A stretch of 8,626 nucleotides of DNA from Desulfurococcales archaeon (lineage in GTDB: Archaea > Thermoproteota > Thermoprotei_A > CAZTBM01 > SZUA-1508), in assembly GCA_015661855.1 (NCBI GenBank), contig DQVH01000094.1, forward strand, positions 1 through 8,626, written 5' to 3'. Each line of letters starts with the position of its first letter. Position 1 is the first letter of the stretch. A model generated the notes under the pieces. The model was given only the letters and a program-made list of their open reading frames with translations, did not search any database and was not told the origin of the DNA. This document shows, one piece after another, positions 1-6,291 of the stretch. A program made the position numbers and the translations under genes.

Positions 1-1385
1 GACCATCTTACTTCAGGTACTTCAATATATACTTCTCTCAATCCTGATGGTATAATCTCTTTATAGGCGTTCATAAAGTCCTGCATTGTAACTTCCATTT
101 CCTCAAGTATTTCAGGCGGGATTTTGTCTGTACTAAGATCTATTTTTGGAATATACCTTCTTAAAGCATACATTGCTGCTTCTCTACATAGTGCTGCTAA
201 GTCTGCACCTGTATATCCGTGAGTTATTTCAGCTAGTTTAGCTAGGTCAACATCTTTAGCTAATGGCATATTTCTTGTATGTATTTGTAAAATTTCAAGT
301 CTACCCTGTCTATCGGGTAGGGGTACCTCAATTTCTCTATCGAATCTTCCAGGTCTTCTAAGTGCTGGATCTAGTGCTTGTGGTCTATTGGTAGCTGCTA
401 TAACTATAACGTCACCTCTAGCTTCAAGACCGTCCATTAGTGCTAGTAGTTGTGCTACTACGCGTCTTTCAACTTCACCTACAACTTCGTCCCTCTTAGG
501 AGCTATAGCGTCAATTTCATCAATAAATATTATTGATGGAGCATGCTTTTTAGCTTCCTCGAATATTTCTCTTAGTCTCTGCTCTGATTCACCGTAGAAT
601 TTACTCATAATCTCAGGTGCATTAATTGCTATAAAGTACGCATCTGTCTCATTAGCTACTGCTTTAGCTAATAGTGTTTTTCCACATCCGGGTGGACCAT
701 AGAGTAATATGCCTTTTGGCGGCTCTATACCGAGTCTCCTAAATAGTTCTGGATGCTTTAATGGCAATTCTACTAGTTCTCTAACCCTTTGAATAACATT
801 CTTTAACCCACCAATATCCTCATATGTTACCTTAGGTACTCTAGCTTGTTCAGCTGGCTTCTCAAGAACTATAAGGTTTGTATCAGTAGTTACAATAACT
901 ACACCTGAAGGTTTAGTTGATATGACAGTAAATGGTATTGCCTGTCCTAATACAGGTATTAATACCGTATCTCCCTCAACAAGAGGATAGTCTATTAGCC
1001 TTCGTTTAACATAGTTTATGAATCCGGGGTCAACAGCTATAGTGAAGGATGAGGGAGCTAATTTCACAACTAATGCTGGTTTTACATCAGCTTTCCTAAC
1101 TATAACTTTATCTCCTATACTAACTCCTGCATTCTTTCTAATTAAACCATCCATTCTAATAATGTCAAGACCTTGATCTTCAGCATAGGAAGGCCATGCG
1201 ATTGCTGCTGTCTTCCTCCTACCCTCTATTTCAACTATATCTCCTGGTTCAACATTAATTTTCCTCATAATGTTAATGTCTATTCTAACCTTACCTCTAC
1301 CAACATCCTTCTGTTTAGCCTCCATAACTCTAAGTATTACTTCTGGTTTTTTACCACGAGAGACACTATTGTTAACAGTTGTCAT
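1..1385 (-). CDS. Cdc48/VAT-type AAA+ ATPase, N domain and D1 (3' end outside window)
   Basis: This is the archaeal Cdc48 (VAT, p97-like) unfoldase, a cytosolic hexamer that extracts and unfolds proteins, often feeding the proteasome. The first 461 codons are visible. The double-psi-barrel N domain fills about residues 12-190. The D1 ATPase follows, with Walker A GPPGCGKT at residues 230-237, Walker B acidic pair D289-E290 in IIFIDEID, and the second region of homology containing ATNRP and RRPGRFDRE. The frame leaves the window at VPEVRW, the usual linker just before D2, so D2 lies beyond the left edge. The start is fixed by an in-frame TAG two codons upstream of the ATG; GTGAT five bases before the ATG may be the ribosome binding site. 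It lies 125 bp downstream of the aEF-1 beta gene on the same strand. No defect is visible. Confidence 0.95.
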   Translation of the reverse strand, partial: MTTVNNSVSRGKKPEVILRVMEAKQKDVGRGKVRIDINIMRKINVEPGDIVEIEGRRKTAAIAWPSYAEDQGLDIIRMDGLIRKNAGVSIGDKVIVRKADVKPALVVKLAPSSFTIAVDPGFINYVKRRLIDYPLVEGDTVLIPVLGQAIPFTVISTKPSGVVIVTTDTNLIVLEKPAEQARVPKVTYEDIGGLKNVIQRVRELVELPLKHPELFRRLGIEPPKGILLYGPPGCGKTLLAKAVANETDAYFIAINAPEIMSKFYGESEQRLREIFEEAKKHAPSIIFIDEIDAIAPKRDEVVGEVERRVVAQLLALMDGLEARGDVIVIAATNRPQALDPALRRPGRFDREIEVPLPDRQGRLEILQIHTRNMPLAKDVDLAKLAEITHGYTGADLAALCREAAMYALRRYIPKIDLSTDKIPPEILEEMEVTMQDFMNAYKEIIPSGLREVYIEVPEVRW

Positions 1386-1510
1386 GGACTATCACTCGTG
1401 GGAGTGTAGTAGTTTGTTAAGTATTGTCACCTATACTACCATTATTCTGTTTATAATGTACGGAGTAAATATATCTTTAGCCAGATTATGTAACTTAGCT
1501 CTATAGTTTG
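1386..1510 (-). promoter_or_regulatory. Intergenic leader of the Cdc48 gene, candidate promoter
   Basis: A gap of 125 bp separates the end of the aEF-1 beta gene from the Cdc48 start, against 17 bp between the two genes upstream. This suggests Cdc48 has its own promoter in addition to any read-through. On the minus strand there are two AT-rich TATA-like stretches, GATATATTTA at about 1466-1475 and ATTATAAAC at about 1449-1457. I cannot decide which, if either, is used. No hairpin or RNA gene is evident. Confidence 0.35.
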
Positions 1511-1786
1511 TTAACTTATTCTTGTAACTCTAACTACTTCTACCTGGCTAACCCCCTCAACTTTACTAACTATTGTTTCTAATTCTTCTGTTCCACCTGT
1601 AACCTCTTCTGGCATTACAATGTTTAGTATTAGAGCTGATAATCCAAAGGCTATGGGTTCTGTACCAAAACCTACTACTTCGTAATTTTTGTTTTTTATT
1701 CTACTCTTAATTGAGTTTACTAAGTCCTCCGGCTTATAGTTTATATCTTTAGGAAATATTTTCAGTGTAACAAGTACTTTAGCCAT
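1511..1786 (-). CDS. Translation elongation factor 1-beta (aEF-1 beta)
   Basis: The 91-residue protein matches the archaeal aEF-1 beta family in length and sequence (MAKVLVTLKIFPK start, VGFGTEPIAFGL centre, acidic GGTEELE stretch, VEGVSQVEVVRVTRI end). It is the guanine-nucleotide exchange factor that swaps GDP for GTP on elongation factor 1-alpha, using a single small alpha-beta domain equivalent to the eukaryotic EF-1B catalytic domain. The ATG is preceded by GGTG with an 8-nt spacer, a good archaeal ribosome binding site. It starts 17 bp after the stop of the zinc-ribbon gene, so the two are very probably one operon, an arrangement I recall as common in archaea. Confidence 0.93.
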   Translation of the reverse strand: MAKVLVTLKIFPKDINYKPEDLVNSIKSRIKNKNYEVVGFGTEPIAFGLSALILNIVMPEEVTGGTEELETIVSKVEGVSQVEVVRVTRIS

Positions 1787-1803
1787 ACCGTATACACCTT
1801 AAT

Positions 1804-2013
1804 TTAGGGACCTTCAAACCCACATTTAACACACTTATATGGTAGGGAGAGTTTTCGACACTTATTACAACGCCAGATTGTAACTTCTCCACAATTTGGG
1901 CAGAGAAATTTTACAGCTTTTTCTGTAGGAGGTATAGGTCTTTTACAACTTGTACAGATAGGTGTAATTATTATCTCTGCCTGTTTAGAGCTTGAATTTG
2001 AACTAGTTGCCAT
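1804..2013 (-). CDS. Small zinc-ribbon RNA-binding protein linked to translation (COG2888-type)
   Basis: This 69-residue protein has four CxxC knuckles: CTSC (residues 20-23), CPNC (38-41), CNKC (49-52) and CVKC (60-63). It ends in the hallmark KCGFEGP. The pattern matches the archaeal family described as a predicted zinc-ribbon RNA-binding protein with a role in translation; the biochemical function is unproven. I start it at the ATG at 2013, because AGAGGTGA lies 8 nt before it. The in-frame GTG at 2025 would place the start codon inside that ribosome binding site. The N-terminal 12 residues are a Ser/Thr-rich low-complexity lead-in. It is the first gene of the operon with aEF-1 beta. Confidence 0.88.
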   Translation of the reverse strand: MATSSNSSSKQAEIIITPICTSCKRPIPPTEKAVKFLCPNCGEVTIWRCNKCRKLSLPYKCVKCGFEGP

Positions 2014-2138
2014 AGTAGATGTCACCTCTAAGTATTATTTACGCTTTACCCTAGTTCTTACTAATGTTTCTCCCCTTTAACTCGTAATGTATAATATATA
2101 AGTTTTTCTCAATCTCTAAAACTGAGGGTGTTAGTGTC
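2014..2138. promoter_or_regulatory. Divergent promoter region between the zinc-ribbon gene and pth2
   Basis: The 125-bp gap separates two head-to-head operons. For the plus strand, AATATATAAGTTT at 2093-2105 is a good crenarchaeal TATA box. It sits about 40 bp before the pth2 ATG, which predicts a start of transcription near 2124 and a leader of about 15 nt. GGTG at 2127-2130 with an 8-nt spacer is the ribosome binding site. The same AT-rich core read on the minus strand (TTATATATTATA) could serve the other operon, but a minus-strand candidate nearer its gene (GTAAATAATAC, about 2032-2042) also exists. Confidence 0.55.
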
Positions 2139-2498
2139 ATGAATAATGAGTATAAGCAGGTTATAGTAGTTAGAGTTGATCTTGGTATGAGTAAAGGAAA
2201 GATTGCAGTTCAAGTAGCTCATGCGGCTGTAACTGCAGCTTTTAAAGCATATAGGTGTAGACGTGAATGGTTTGATAAGTGGTTGAATAGTGGTCAAAAG
2301 AAAGTTGTTGTAAAAGTATCATCCGAGGAGGAGTTAATTAGGGTAGCAAATGAAGCTGAGAAACATAGACTACCGTATGCAATAATACGGGATGCAGGAC
2401 TAACAGAGTTGCCACCAAACACATTAACAGCTGTCGCTATAGGGCCTGCGCCAGCCACTCTAATAGATAAGATTACAGGTAATATGAAGCTTCTATAG
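2139..2498 (+). CDS. pth2: Peptidyl-tRNA hydrolase, Pth2 family
   Basis: The enzyme hydrolyses the ester bond of peptidyl-tRNAs that drop off the ribosome, recycling tRNA. At 119 residues it has the normal Pth2 length. The family signature is present: GMSKGKIAVQVAHA at residues 16-29, containing the conserved lysine and histidine, then IIRDAGLTEL (82-91) with the conserved aspartate and threonine, then PNTLTAVAIGPAP (93-105). It is a compact soluble domain with no extra segments. The start codon is supported by GGTG at 2127-2130. truD follows after 22 bp on the same strand, so the pair is likely co-transcribed and both products act on tRNA. Confidence 0.95.
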   Translation: MNNEYKQVIVVRVDLGMSKGKIAVQVAHAAVTAAFKAYRCRREWFDKWLNSGQKKVVVKVSSEEELIRVANEAEKHRLPYAIIRDAGLTELPPNTLTAVAIGPAPATLIDKITGNMKLL

Positions 2499-2520
2499 TA
2501 GTATTCAACCCCTTAGGGCT

Positions 2521-3801
2521 ATGGGGAGCTTAATGTATCTTAAAGCTCATGAATTAGAGAGATACATAGGTATAAAATTTTATACAACACGTACCCCAGG
2601 TATAAATGGTAAGACAAGGATTAGGTTAAGTGATTTTATTGTTGAAGAGGAGATAACAATTCAATTATCTAAGGAGCGTAGTAACTATTGCATATTTCTA
2701 TTAGAAAAGTCTGGAGTAGATACTCTAGAGGCTATACGGAGTATAGCAAAAAAGTTAAAGGCGCATGAGAAGAGTATAGGATACGCCGGATTGAAGGATG
2801 CTAGTGCAATAACAAAACAGTTTGTTTCTATACCCTCCAGTTTATTAGTCAACCTTAACTACACAGATCAGGTTATCGTAATAAATGATAAGGTTAAATT
2901 GAAGTTCCTAGGGTACTCTCACACCCCAATATCATTAGGTGTACTTAGAGGTAACAGGTTTACTATTAGGGTATACGATGTAGATTTAACTACTGTCGAG
3001 GACAGAATAAAGAGTATTCTTCGAGAACTAGAGTTTAATGGAGGTATTCCATCATTTTTTGGTCACCAGAGGTTCGGTACAAGGAGGCCTAATACACATA
3101 TCATAGGAAAATATTTGGTTTTAAGGCTTTGGGATAAAGCAGTACATGAAATTATAGGTCACCCATACCCTTACGAGCATGAGAGAGTGAGAGAAGCTAG
3201 AATATTGGCTGAGGAAGGGAGATATCGTGAAGCACTAAAACTTATGCCTAGAAAATTCTGGTATGAAAGGAAAATCCTCAAATTACTAAATGAAGGATAT
3301 AAGCCACTCAATATTTTAAAGAGGCTACCACATGACATATTAAAGTTCTTTATCCAAGCCTACCAAGCTTACCTATACAATCTAATACTTTCTAAACGTT
3401 TAGAATATGAGATTAAACCTAATGAGGTAGTTGAAGGAGATATAGTATTCAATGTTAAAACTAGGAGTACCAGATATGAAGCTAAATCTCGTGAAATTTC
3501 ACATGATGAGGTAATATTACTACCTGTACCTGGATGCAATGTGAGTACACCTAAGTCCTTCTCATTAGACATAGTGAATGAAGTTTTAAACGAGGAAGGT
3601 GTAAACTTTAGTATGTTTAAAATTAAGGAATTAGGAATTACACTTTATGGGACACTAAGATATACCCCGTTTAAAGTTTACGACTTCACATATAATCTAG
3701 AAGGCGAATCTATAGTATTTAGTTTCCGTTTAGATAAGGGTATGTATGCAACAGTAGTTTTAAGAGAGTTTATGAAGTGTAGTCCACTATATTTTACATA
3801 G
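2521..3801 (+). CDS. truD: tRNA pseudouridine synthase D (TruD/Pus7 family)
   Basis: This enzyme converts a uridine of tRNA, classically U13 in the D arm, to pseudouridine. The 426-residue product carries the diagnostic TruD motifs. GYAGLKDASAITKQ (residues 87-100) contains the catalytic aspartate D93. FFGHQRFG is at 179-186, and QAYQAYLYN (279-287) is the aromatic motif of the catalytic core. The region between about 190 and 270 corresponds to the family-specific TRUD insertion. The length is usual for archaeal members. The ATG at 2521 is taken as the start, but the ATG at 2533, with GGGGAG four bases upstream, is a real alternative that would shorten the protein by four residues. The gene converges on the KH-like gene, leaving 34 bp between the stop codons. 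Confidence 0.94.
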   Translation: MGSLMYLKAHELERYIGIKFYTTRTPGINGKTRIRLSDFIVEEEITIQLSKERSNYCIFLLEKSGVDTLEAIRSIAKKLKAHEKSIGYAGLKDASAITKQFVSIPSSLLVNLNYTDQVIVINDKVKLKFLGYSHTPISLGVLRGNRFTIRVYDVDLTTVEDRIKSILRELEFNGGIPSFFGHQRFGTRRPNTHIIGKYLVLRLWDKAVHEIIGHPYPYEHERVREARILAEEGRYREALKLMPRKFWYERKILKLLNEGYKPLNILKRLPHDILKFFIQAYQAYLYNLILSKRLEYEIKPNEVVEGDIVFNVKTRSTRYEAKSREISHDEVILLPVPGCNVSTPKSFSLDIVNEVLNEEGVNFSMFKIKELGITLYGTLRYTPFKVYDFTYNLEGESIVFSFRLDKGMYATVVLREFMKCSPLYFT

Positions 3802-3835
3802 CAGTTGGTAGTTGAACCACTAAGCTTCTAAACAA

Positions 3836-4351
3836 TTACTCAAATCTCACCTTCACCGTTGCATTAAGAATTCTTGATAGAACTTCCTCTATAACCTCCT
3901 TTCTTGCTGGTAATAGTCTCTCATCAAGCTTACTTACTCTTATAATACTTTCAAATGATCCATCTGGAAACCATAACGTGTTAACACCAAGTATTCTAGC
4001 TGGTGATAATAATTGAGACGCCATTTTCCGTAATTCCCCTGTTTTCTCTATGATACGTACCTTAACATTGTACTTGTCTTTAAGTTTTTCAGCAACTTGT
4101 TTAGCTATCTTTGTTAACCTATATGGTGATAGTGATTTGCCAGATAACTGTATTACAAGTAAATTTTCAACAAGGTAGCTCTTATGATAATTCATATCCT
4201 TAAGTTCCTGAAACGCCTCTTCCTCTAACTCTAGTAGCGTTTTCATAACATCTATGTCTAGTTCATCGTATTCACCACTATCAACAAGCTCTTGGCATCG
4301 TGGACAGAGTATACCACTCTTTATACATATATGGCATAGGGGGGTTCTCAT
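3836..4351 (-). CDS. Zinc-finger plus KH-like RNA-binding protein (archaeal NusA-like family)
   Basis: The 171-residue protein begins with a compact zinc finger (C6-x2-C9-x6-C16-x2-C19). An acidic helical linker follows at about 25-55, then an alpha-beta domain at about 60-165. The stretch VRIIEKTGELRKMASQLL, followed by SPARILGVNTLWFPDGS, resembles archaeal proteins annotated as KH-domain or NusA-like transcription factors. I recognise that family from memory, and no direct function is established. The RNA-binding role is inferred; a clear GxxG loop is not obvious. The ATG is well supported by GGAGGG 7 nt upstream, which lies inside the end of the short upstream ORF, so translation of the two may be coupled. 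It converges with truD. Confidence 0.65.
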   Translation of the reverse strand: MRTPLCHICIKSGILCPRCQELVDSGEYDELDIDVMKTLLELEEEAFQELKDMNYHKSYLVENLLVIQLSGKSLSPYRLTKIAKQVAEKLKDKYNVKVRIIEKTGELRKMASQLLSPARILGVNTLWFPDGSFESIIRVSKLDERLLPARKEVIEEVLSRILNATVKVRFE

Positions 4352-4354
4352 AAT

Positions 4355-4516
4355 CTATCCCTCCGCATTACTATTGTTTAAATACTGGTCTAAGCCCCAA
4401 ATAGAGTTAATCTCCCTTATCTCTCTTTCGGAGTAGCCATAAGGGTTTAATGCCAATAATTTGTATTCTTCAATGGTTAAGACGAAATATTTAATTACCC
4501 CAATGTAGATACTCAT
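4355..4516 (-). CDS. Probable small protein, 53 codons or fewer, upstream of the KH-like gene
   Basis: An open frame of 53 codons ends in TAG at 4355, one codon (ATT) before the ATG of the KH-like gene. Its second half reads like a real soluble protein: EEYKLLALNPYGYSE (residues 16-30), then REIREINSIWGLDQYL (31-46). The charged, amphipathic pattern and the aromatic residues argue against random sequence. The next gene's GGAGGG lies inside its last codons, which is typical of translational coupling. The start is unsure. The ATG at 4516 has no ribosome binding site, and the first ten residues overlap the presumed rpl40e TATA region, so an internal start such as the TTG at 4456 is possible. I do not recognise the family. 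Confidence 0.5.
   Translation of the reverse strand: MSIYIGVIKYFVLTIEEYKLLALNPYGYSEREIREINSIWGLDQYLNNSNAEG
4485..4497 (+). promoter_or_regulatory. TATA box candidate for rpl40e
   Basis: AAATATTTAATTA is a strong crenarchaeal TATA-like element. From its centre, transcription would begin near 4517 and give a leader of about 40 nt before the L40e ATG. The element is nearly symmetric and lies between divergent genes, so it could also drive minus-strand transcription of the short ORF and the KH-like gene. A second minus-strand TATA candidate, TATTTAAA at 4377-4384, lies closer to the KH-like gene. Confidence 0.5.
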
Positions 4517-4556
4517 AGGGTCAGAGGTATGAAGTTAAAGAGTATGGTGCTATAGT

Positions 4557-4727
4557 ATGCCTATTACAGATCCCGTTAAATTGAAAATAGCTATTGAACG
4601 TAGACTTAATAAGATGGTCTGTAGAAAGTGTGGAGCCCTAAACCCTCCAGGAGCAACCAAGTGTAGACGTTGTAGAAGTAAGAATCTTAGACCCAAACGT
4701 AAGGGTGTACGTAAAGGAGCTAAATAA
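4557..4727 (+). CDS. rpl40e: 50S ribosomal protein L40e
   Basis: The 56-residue protein (MPITDPVKLKIAIERRLNKM at the N terminus) is archaeal L40e, a small basic zinc-binding protein of the large ribosomal subunit. The zinc ligands are CRKC (C22, C25) and CRRC (C36, C39), separated by the loop GALNPPGATK. The tail is highly basic (RPKRKGVRKGAK). Length and sequence are normal for the family; archaeal L40e is free-standing rather than fused to ubiquitin. GGTG at 4546-4549 with a 7-nt spacer supports the ATG at 4557. A nine-codon frame (4529-4555) ends one base before this start; it is noted separately and probably meaningless. The gene converges with the nucleotidyltransferase-like gene. Confidence 0.95.
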   Translation: MPITDPVKLKIAIERRLNKMVCRKCGALNPPGATKCRRCRSKNLRPKRKGVRKGAK

Positions 4728-4748
4728 AGTGTAAATTAAATTTACACT
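4728..4748. repeat. Perfect 21-bp palindrome between convergent genes
   Basis: Ten bases (AGTGTAAATT, 4728-4737) are repeated exactly inverted at 4739-4748 around a central A. As RNA it can fold into an 8-bp stem (AGTGTAAA with TTTACACT) and a 5-nt loop. It begins directly after the rpl40e stop codon and lies 10 bp from the stop of the opposing gene. It may be a transcript-end hairpin for both genes or a protein-binding palindrome. It lacks the T-run expected of most archaeal terminators. Confidence 0.6.
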
Positions 4749-4758
4749 ATGTAATAAG

Positions 4759-5328
4759 TTATAGAAGTTTATACTTAATTAGTTTATTTCTAACCATACT
4801 CTTTTCCTCCTCTGGAACGTATGTAAGATACTCACGTAATGTTGTCTTGTTTATCCTTAGTCTACCTCTGGAAATAAGCTCACTTATCCTCTTAAGATCC
4901 TCATTATCTTTCTCTCTACCTGCTTTAGCTTTTAATATAAGATATGCTTCCACATTTAAACTTCTACATGTAACTTTACCGTTTAACTTTACCTTTACAC
5001 TTAAATCTAGAAGTTCTGGGGGTATGTAGAAGTCGTATATATTTTCGTATAATTCTACGTGATATTCTCGACCACCATAAGGTATTATGTACTTAGGGGT
5101 ATCGAGCCATGTTGTAGAGTAATACCAATTATTCTCTTTAGCTATACCTCTGAAAAGCTGTTCCTCAAGGAGGGTACTCATATTTGTAACAAAGAGGTCT
5201 ATATCGTCTAATTCACTAATCTTGATTCCGCCAACAAGCTCTAGAACATCACTACCTATAATTACACATTCAACACCTTTATCTTTAAGTTTCCCTATAA
5301 CTAACCTTAGTACACTTCTTCTGCTCAT
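4759..5328 (-). CDS. Nucleotidyltransferase-fold protein of unknown role
   Basis: The 189-residue protein looks like a small nucleotidyltransferase-superfamily domain of the MNT/AbiEii-like kind. GS (residues 25-26) begins the fold motif. DDID (41-44) supplies the paired acidic residues for metal binding, and E92 in HVELYE is a candidate third acidic ligand. The later motif KAKAGREKDNEDL (133-145) is the helix signature seen in such proteins. The acidic residues look intact, so catalysis is plausible, but the substrate is unknown. No HEPN-type partner gene adjoins it, so a standard toxin-antitoxin pair is not supported. The start ATG has GGAGG somewhat far upstream (about 15 nt) and AGTGA closer. 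It converges with rpl40e and diverges from tRNA-Cys. Confidence 0.65.
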   Translation of the reverse strand: MSRRSVLRLVIGKLKDKGVECVIIGSDVLELVGGIKISELDDIDLFVTNMSTLLEEQLFRGIAKENNWYYSTTWLDTPKYIIPYGGREYHVELYENIYDFYIPPELLDLSVKVKLNGKVTCRSLNVEAYLILKAKAGREKDNEDLKRISELISRGRLRINKTTLREYLTYVPEEEKSMVRNKLIKYKLL

Positions 5329-5438
5329 ACTAATGTCACTTCCTCCTTCCAGTCCTATTGAACTTTATGTAAAAAACCTTACTATCATACTTAAGAAGAA
5401 AAGTTAAAAACACAAGTGGTTACAAGTAGTATGTAGGA
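5329..5438. promoter_or_regulatory. Divergent promoter region for the nucleotidyltransferase-like gene and tRNA-Cys
   Basis: AGTTAAAAAC at about 5402-5411 is TATA-like and lies about 30 bp before the tRNA-Cys 5' end, the expected distance. On the minus strand, ACATAAAG at about 5362-5369 is a TATA-like candidate some 35 bp before the nucleotidyltransferase start. Both are by eye only. No other gene is visible here. Confidence 0.4.
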
Positions 5439-5547
5439 GCCGGGGTGGCCGAGGGGTTTAGGCGGCGGGCTGCAGTGGTTTCCTCCTTGACTCCGCCCGT
5501 TGGTGGAAACCCGTTTTACGCGGGTTCGAATCCCGCCCCCGGCTCCA
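5439..5547 (+). tRNA. tRNA-Cys (GCA anticodon) with a ~33-nt intron and encoded CCA
   Basis: The acceptor stem GCCGGGG (5439-5445) pairs with CCCCGGC (5537-5543). The T arm is GCGGG, TTCGAAT, CCCGC. Base 73 is T, the universal cysteine identity base, followed by encoded CCA. The anticodon stem is GCGGG (5465-5469) with CCCGT (5510-5514), closed by one G-U pair. The spliced loop reads CTGCAGA, with GCA at 5472-5474. This requires an intron at 5476-5508, the canonical 37/38 site. The inferred junction has 3-nt bulges and a 4-bp central helix (CTGC with GTGG) containing two G-U pairs, so it is a relaxed bulge-helix-bulge. At first sight the extra length mimics a class II tRNA-Ser, but no serine anticodon fits and U73 argues against it. 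Exact intron ends are inferred. Confidence 0.85.
5476..5508 (+). other. Inferred intron of tRNA-Cys (37/38)
   Basis: The intron is removed between G37 and A38 to give a normal 5-bp anticodon stem and 7-nt loop. GGTTTCC (5477-5483) is exactly complementary to GGAAACC (5505-5511), which spans the 3' splice site. GCCCGT (5495-5500) nearly copies the exon strand CCCGT and can pair with the 5' anticodon strand. The precursor can therefore adopt competing folds. Confidence 0.7.
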
Positions 5548-5595
5548 ACTCCCTAAATTATACTAAATCTGTAGGTAACGTATCTGTGAGTACAC

Positions 5596-6144
5596 ATGGC
5601 TTCCAAGGATAACATTGTAACAGCTAAAATTCTTGACTTAATAATTCGTAGGCCTTGGATTATCCCATTTATTATTAAAATGATTGATATTAGAGATTAC
5701 GCTCCGGTATCAAAAATTACAGAAGCTGTTGGTGTACGTTCAGCTATAACTCGTAGAGCTCTATGGCATTTAAGTAAGATTGGACTAATTGATAGAATAG
5801 AACGGAGGAACATATTTCATTATAAAATTAAAGATTCATATATTGACTTATTAAGGAAAATACTATCTAATACCATTATCTCCCGTAATCAAATGGCTGT
5901 ACTACTTGGTGGCACATATTATTTAATTTCAATAAAACATACTAGGATTAGTGTATGGACTATACCTAAAAGTATAGTGGATAATGTTAAATCTATACTT
6001 AAACAAATGCCTGGACAATGTTTTAAACCAAGTGATGTCGCTTTGGCTCTCTCAATATCACCCCGTATAGCTACACTAGCTCTAAGAACACTCTATGTCT
6101 TAGGAGAAGTTAAGAAAACAAAAACAGGTTATGAAATAAAATAA
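5596..6144 (+). CDS. Tandem winged-helix DNA-binding protein, unknown target
   Basis: The 182-residue basic protein appears to have two winged-helix domains. The first spans about residues 37-80: VSKITEAVGVRSAITRRALWHL, split as helix, turn and recognition helix, then the wing DRIERRNIFHYKI. The second spans about 140-182: FKPSDVALALSISP, then RIATLALRTLYVLGEV and the wing KKTKTGYEIK. The middle (85-135) is less clear and may mediate dimerisation. There is no signal peptide or membrane segment. I do not recognise a named family; a transcription regulator is the natural inference. GTGA six bases before the ATG is a weak ribosome binding site. It starts 48 bp after tRNA-Cys and may be partly read through from it; the downstream neighbour is a convergent sRNA. 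Confidence 0.7.
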   Translation: MASKDNIVTAKILDLIIRRPWIIPFIIKMIDIRDYAPVSKITEAVGVRSAITRRALWHLSKIGLIDRIERRNIFHYKIKDSYIDLLRKILSNTIISRNQMAVLLGGTYYLISIKHTRISVWTIPKSIVDNVKSILKQMPGQCFKPSDVALALSISPRIATLALRTLYVLGEVKKTKTGYEIK

Positions 6145-6291
6145 TAATAGGTGATCTGCTTAGCTACTTTATTATTAACTATGTTTCTCATTAAACTCTA
6201 AATTTCATTCTTTCACTACCTACATTATGAAGTGGAATGGGAATTATTACGTGTAGGGTGGGCTTTCACTTAATATTAATTATGTATGGTT

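Noticed and set aside
1173..1506. Plus-strand frames opposite the start of the Cdc48 gene
   Set aside because: They are antisense shadows of a clear Cdc48 coding region.
2014..2025. GTG start at 2025 for the zinc-ribbon protein
   Set aside because: The GTG lies inside AGAGGTGA, which is better explained as the ribosome binding site of the ATG at 2013.
4529..4555. Nine-codon frame (MKLKSMVL) ending one base before the rpl40e ATG, as a leader peptide
   Set aside because: GAGGT directly abuts its ATG with no spacer, and nothing in the peptide suggests attenuation. Chance is likely.
5439..5547. Class II tRNA-Ser with a long variable arm
   Set aside because: The 5' end resembles tRNA-Ser, but base 73 is T, no serine anticodon sits in a valid loop, and removing an intron at 37/38 yields a normal tRNA-Cys.
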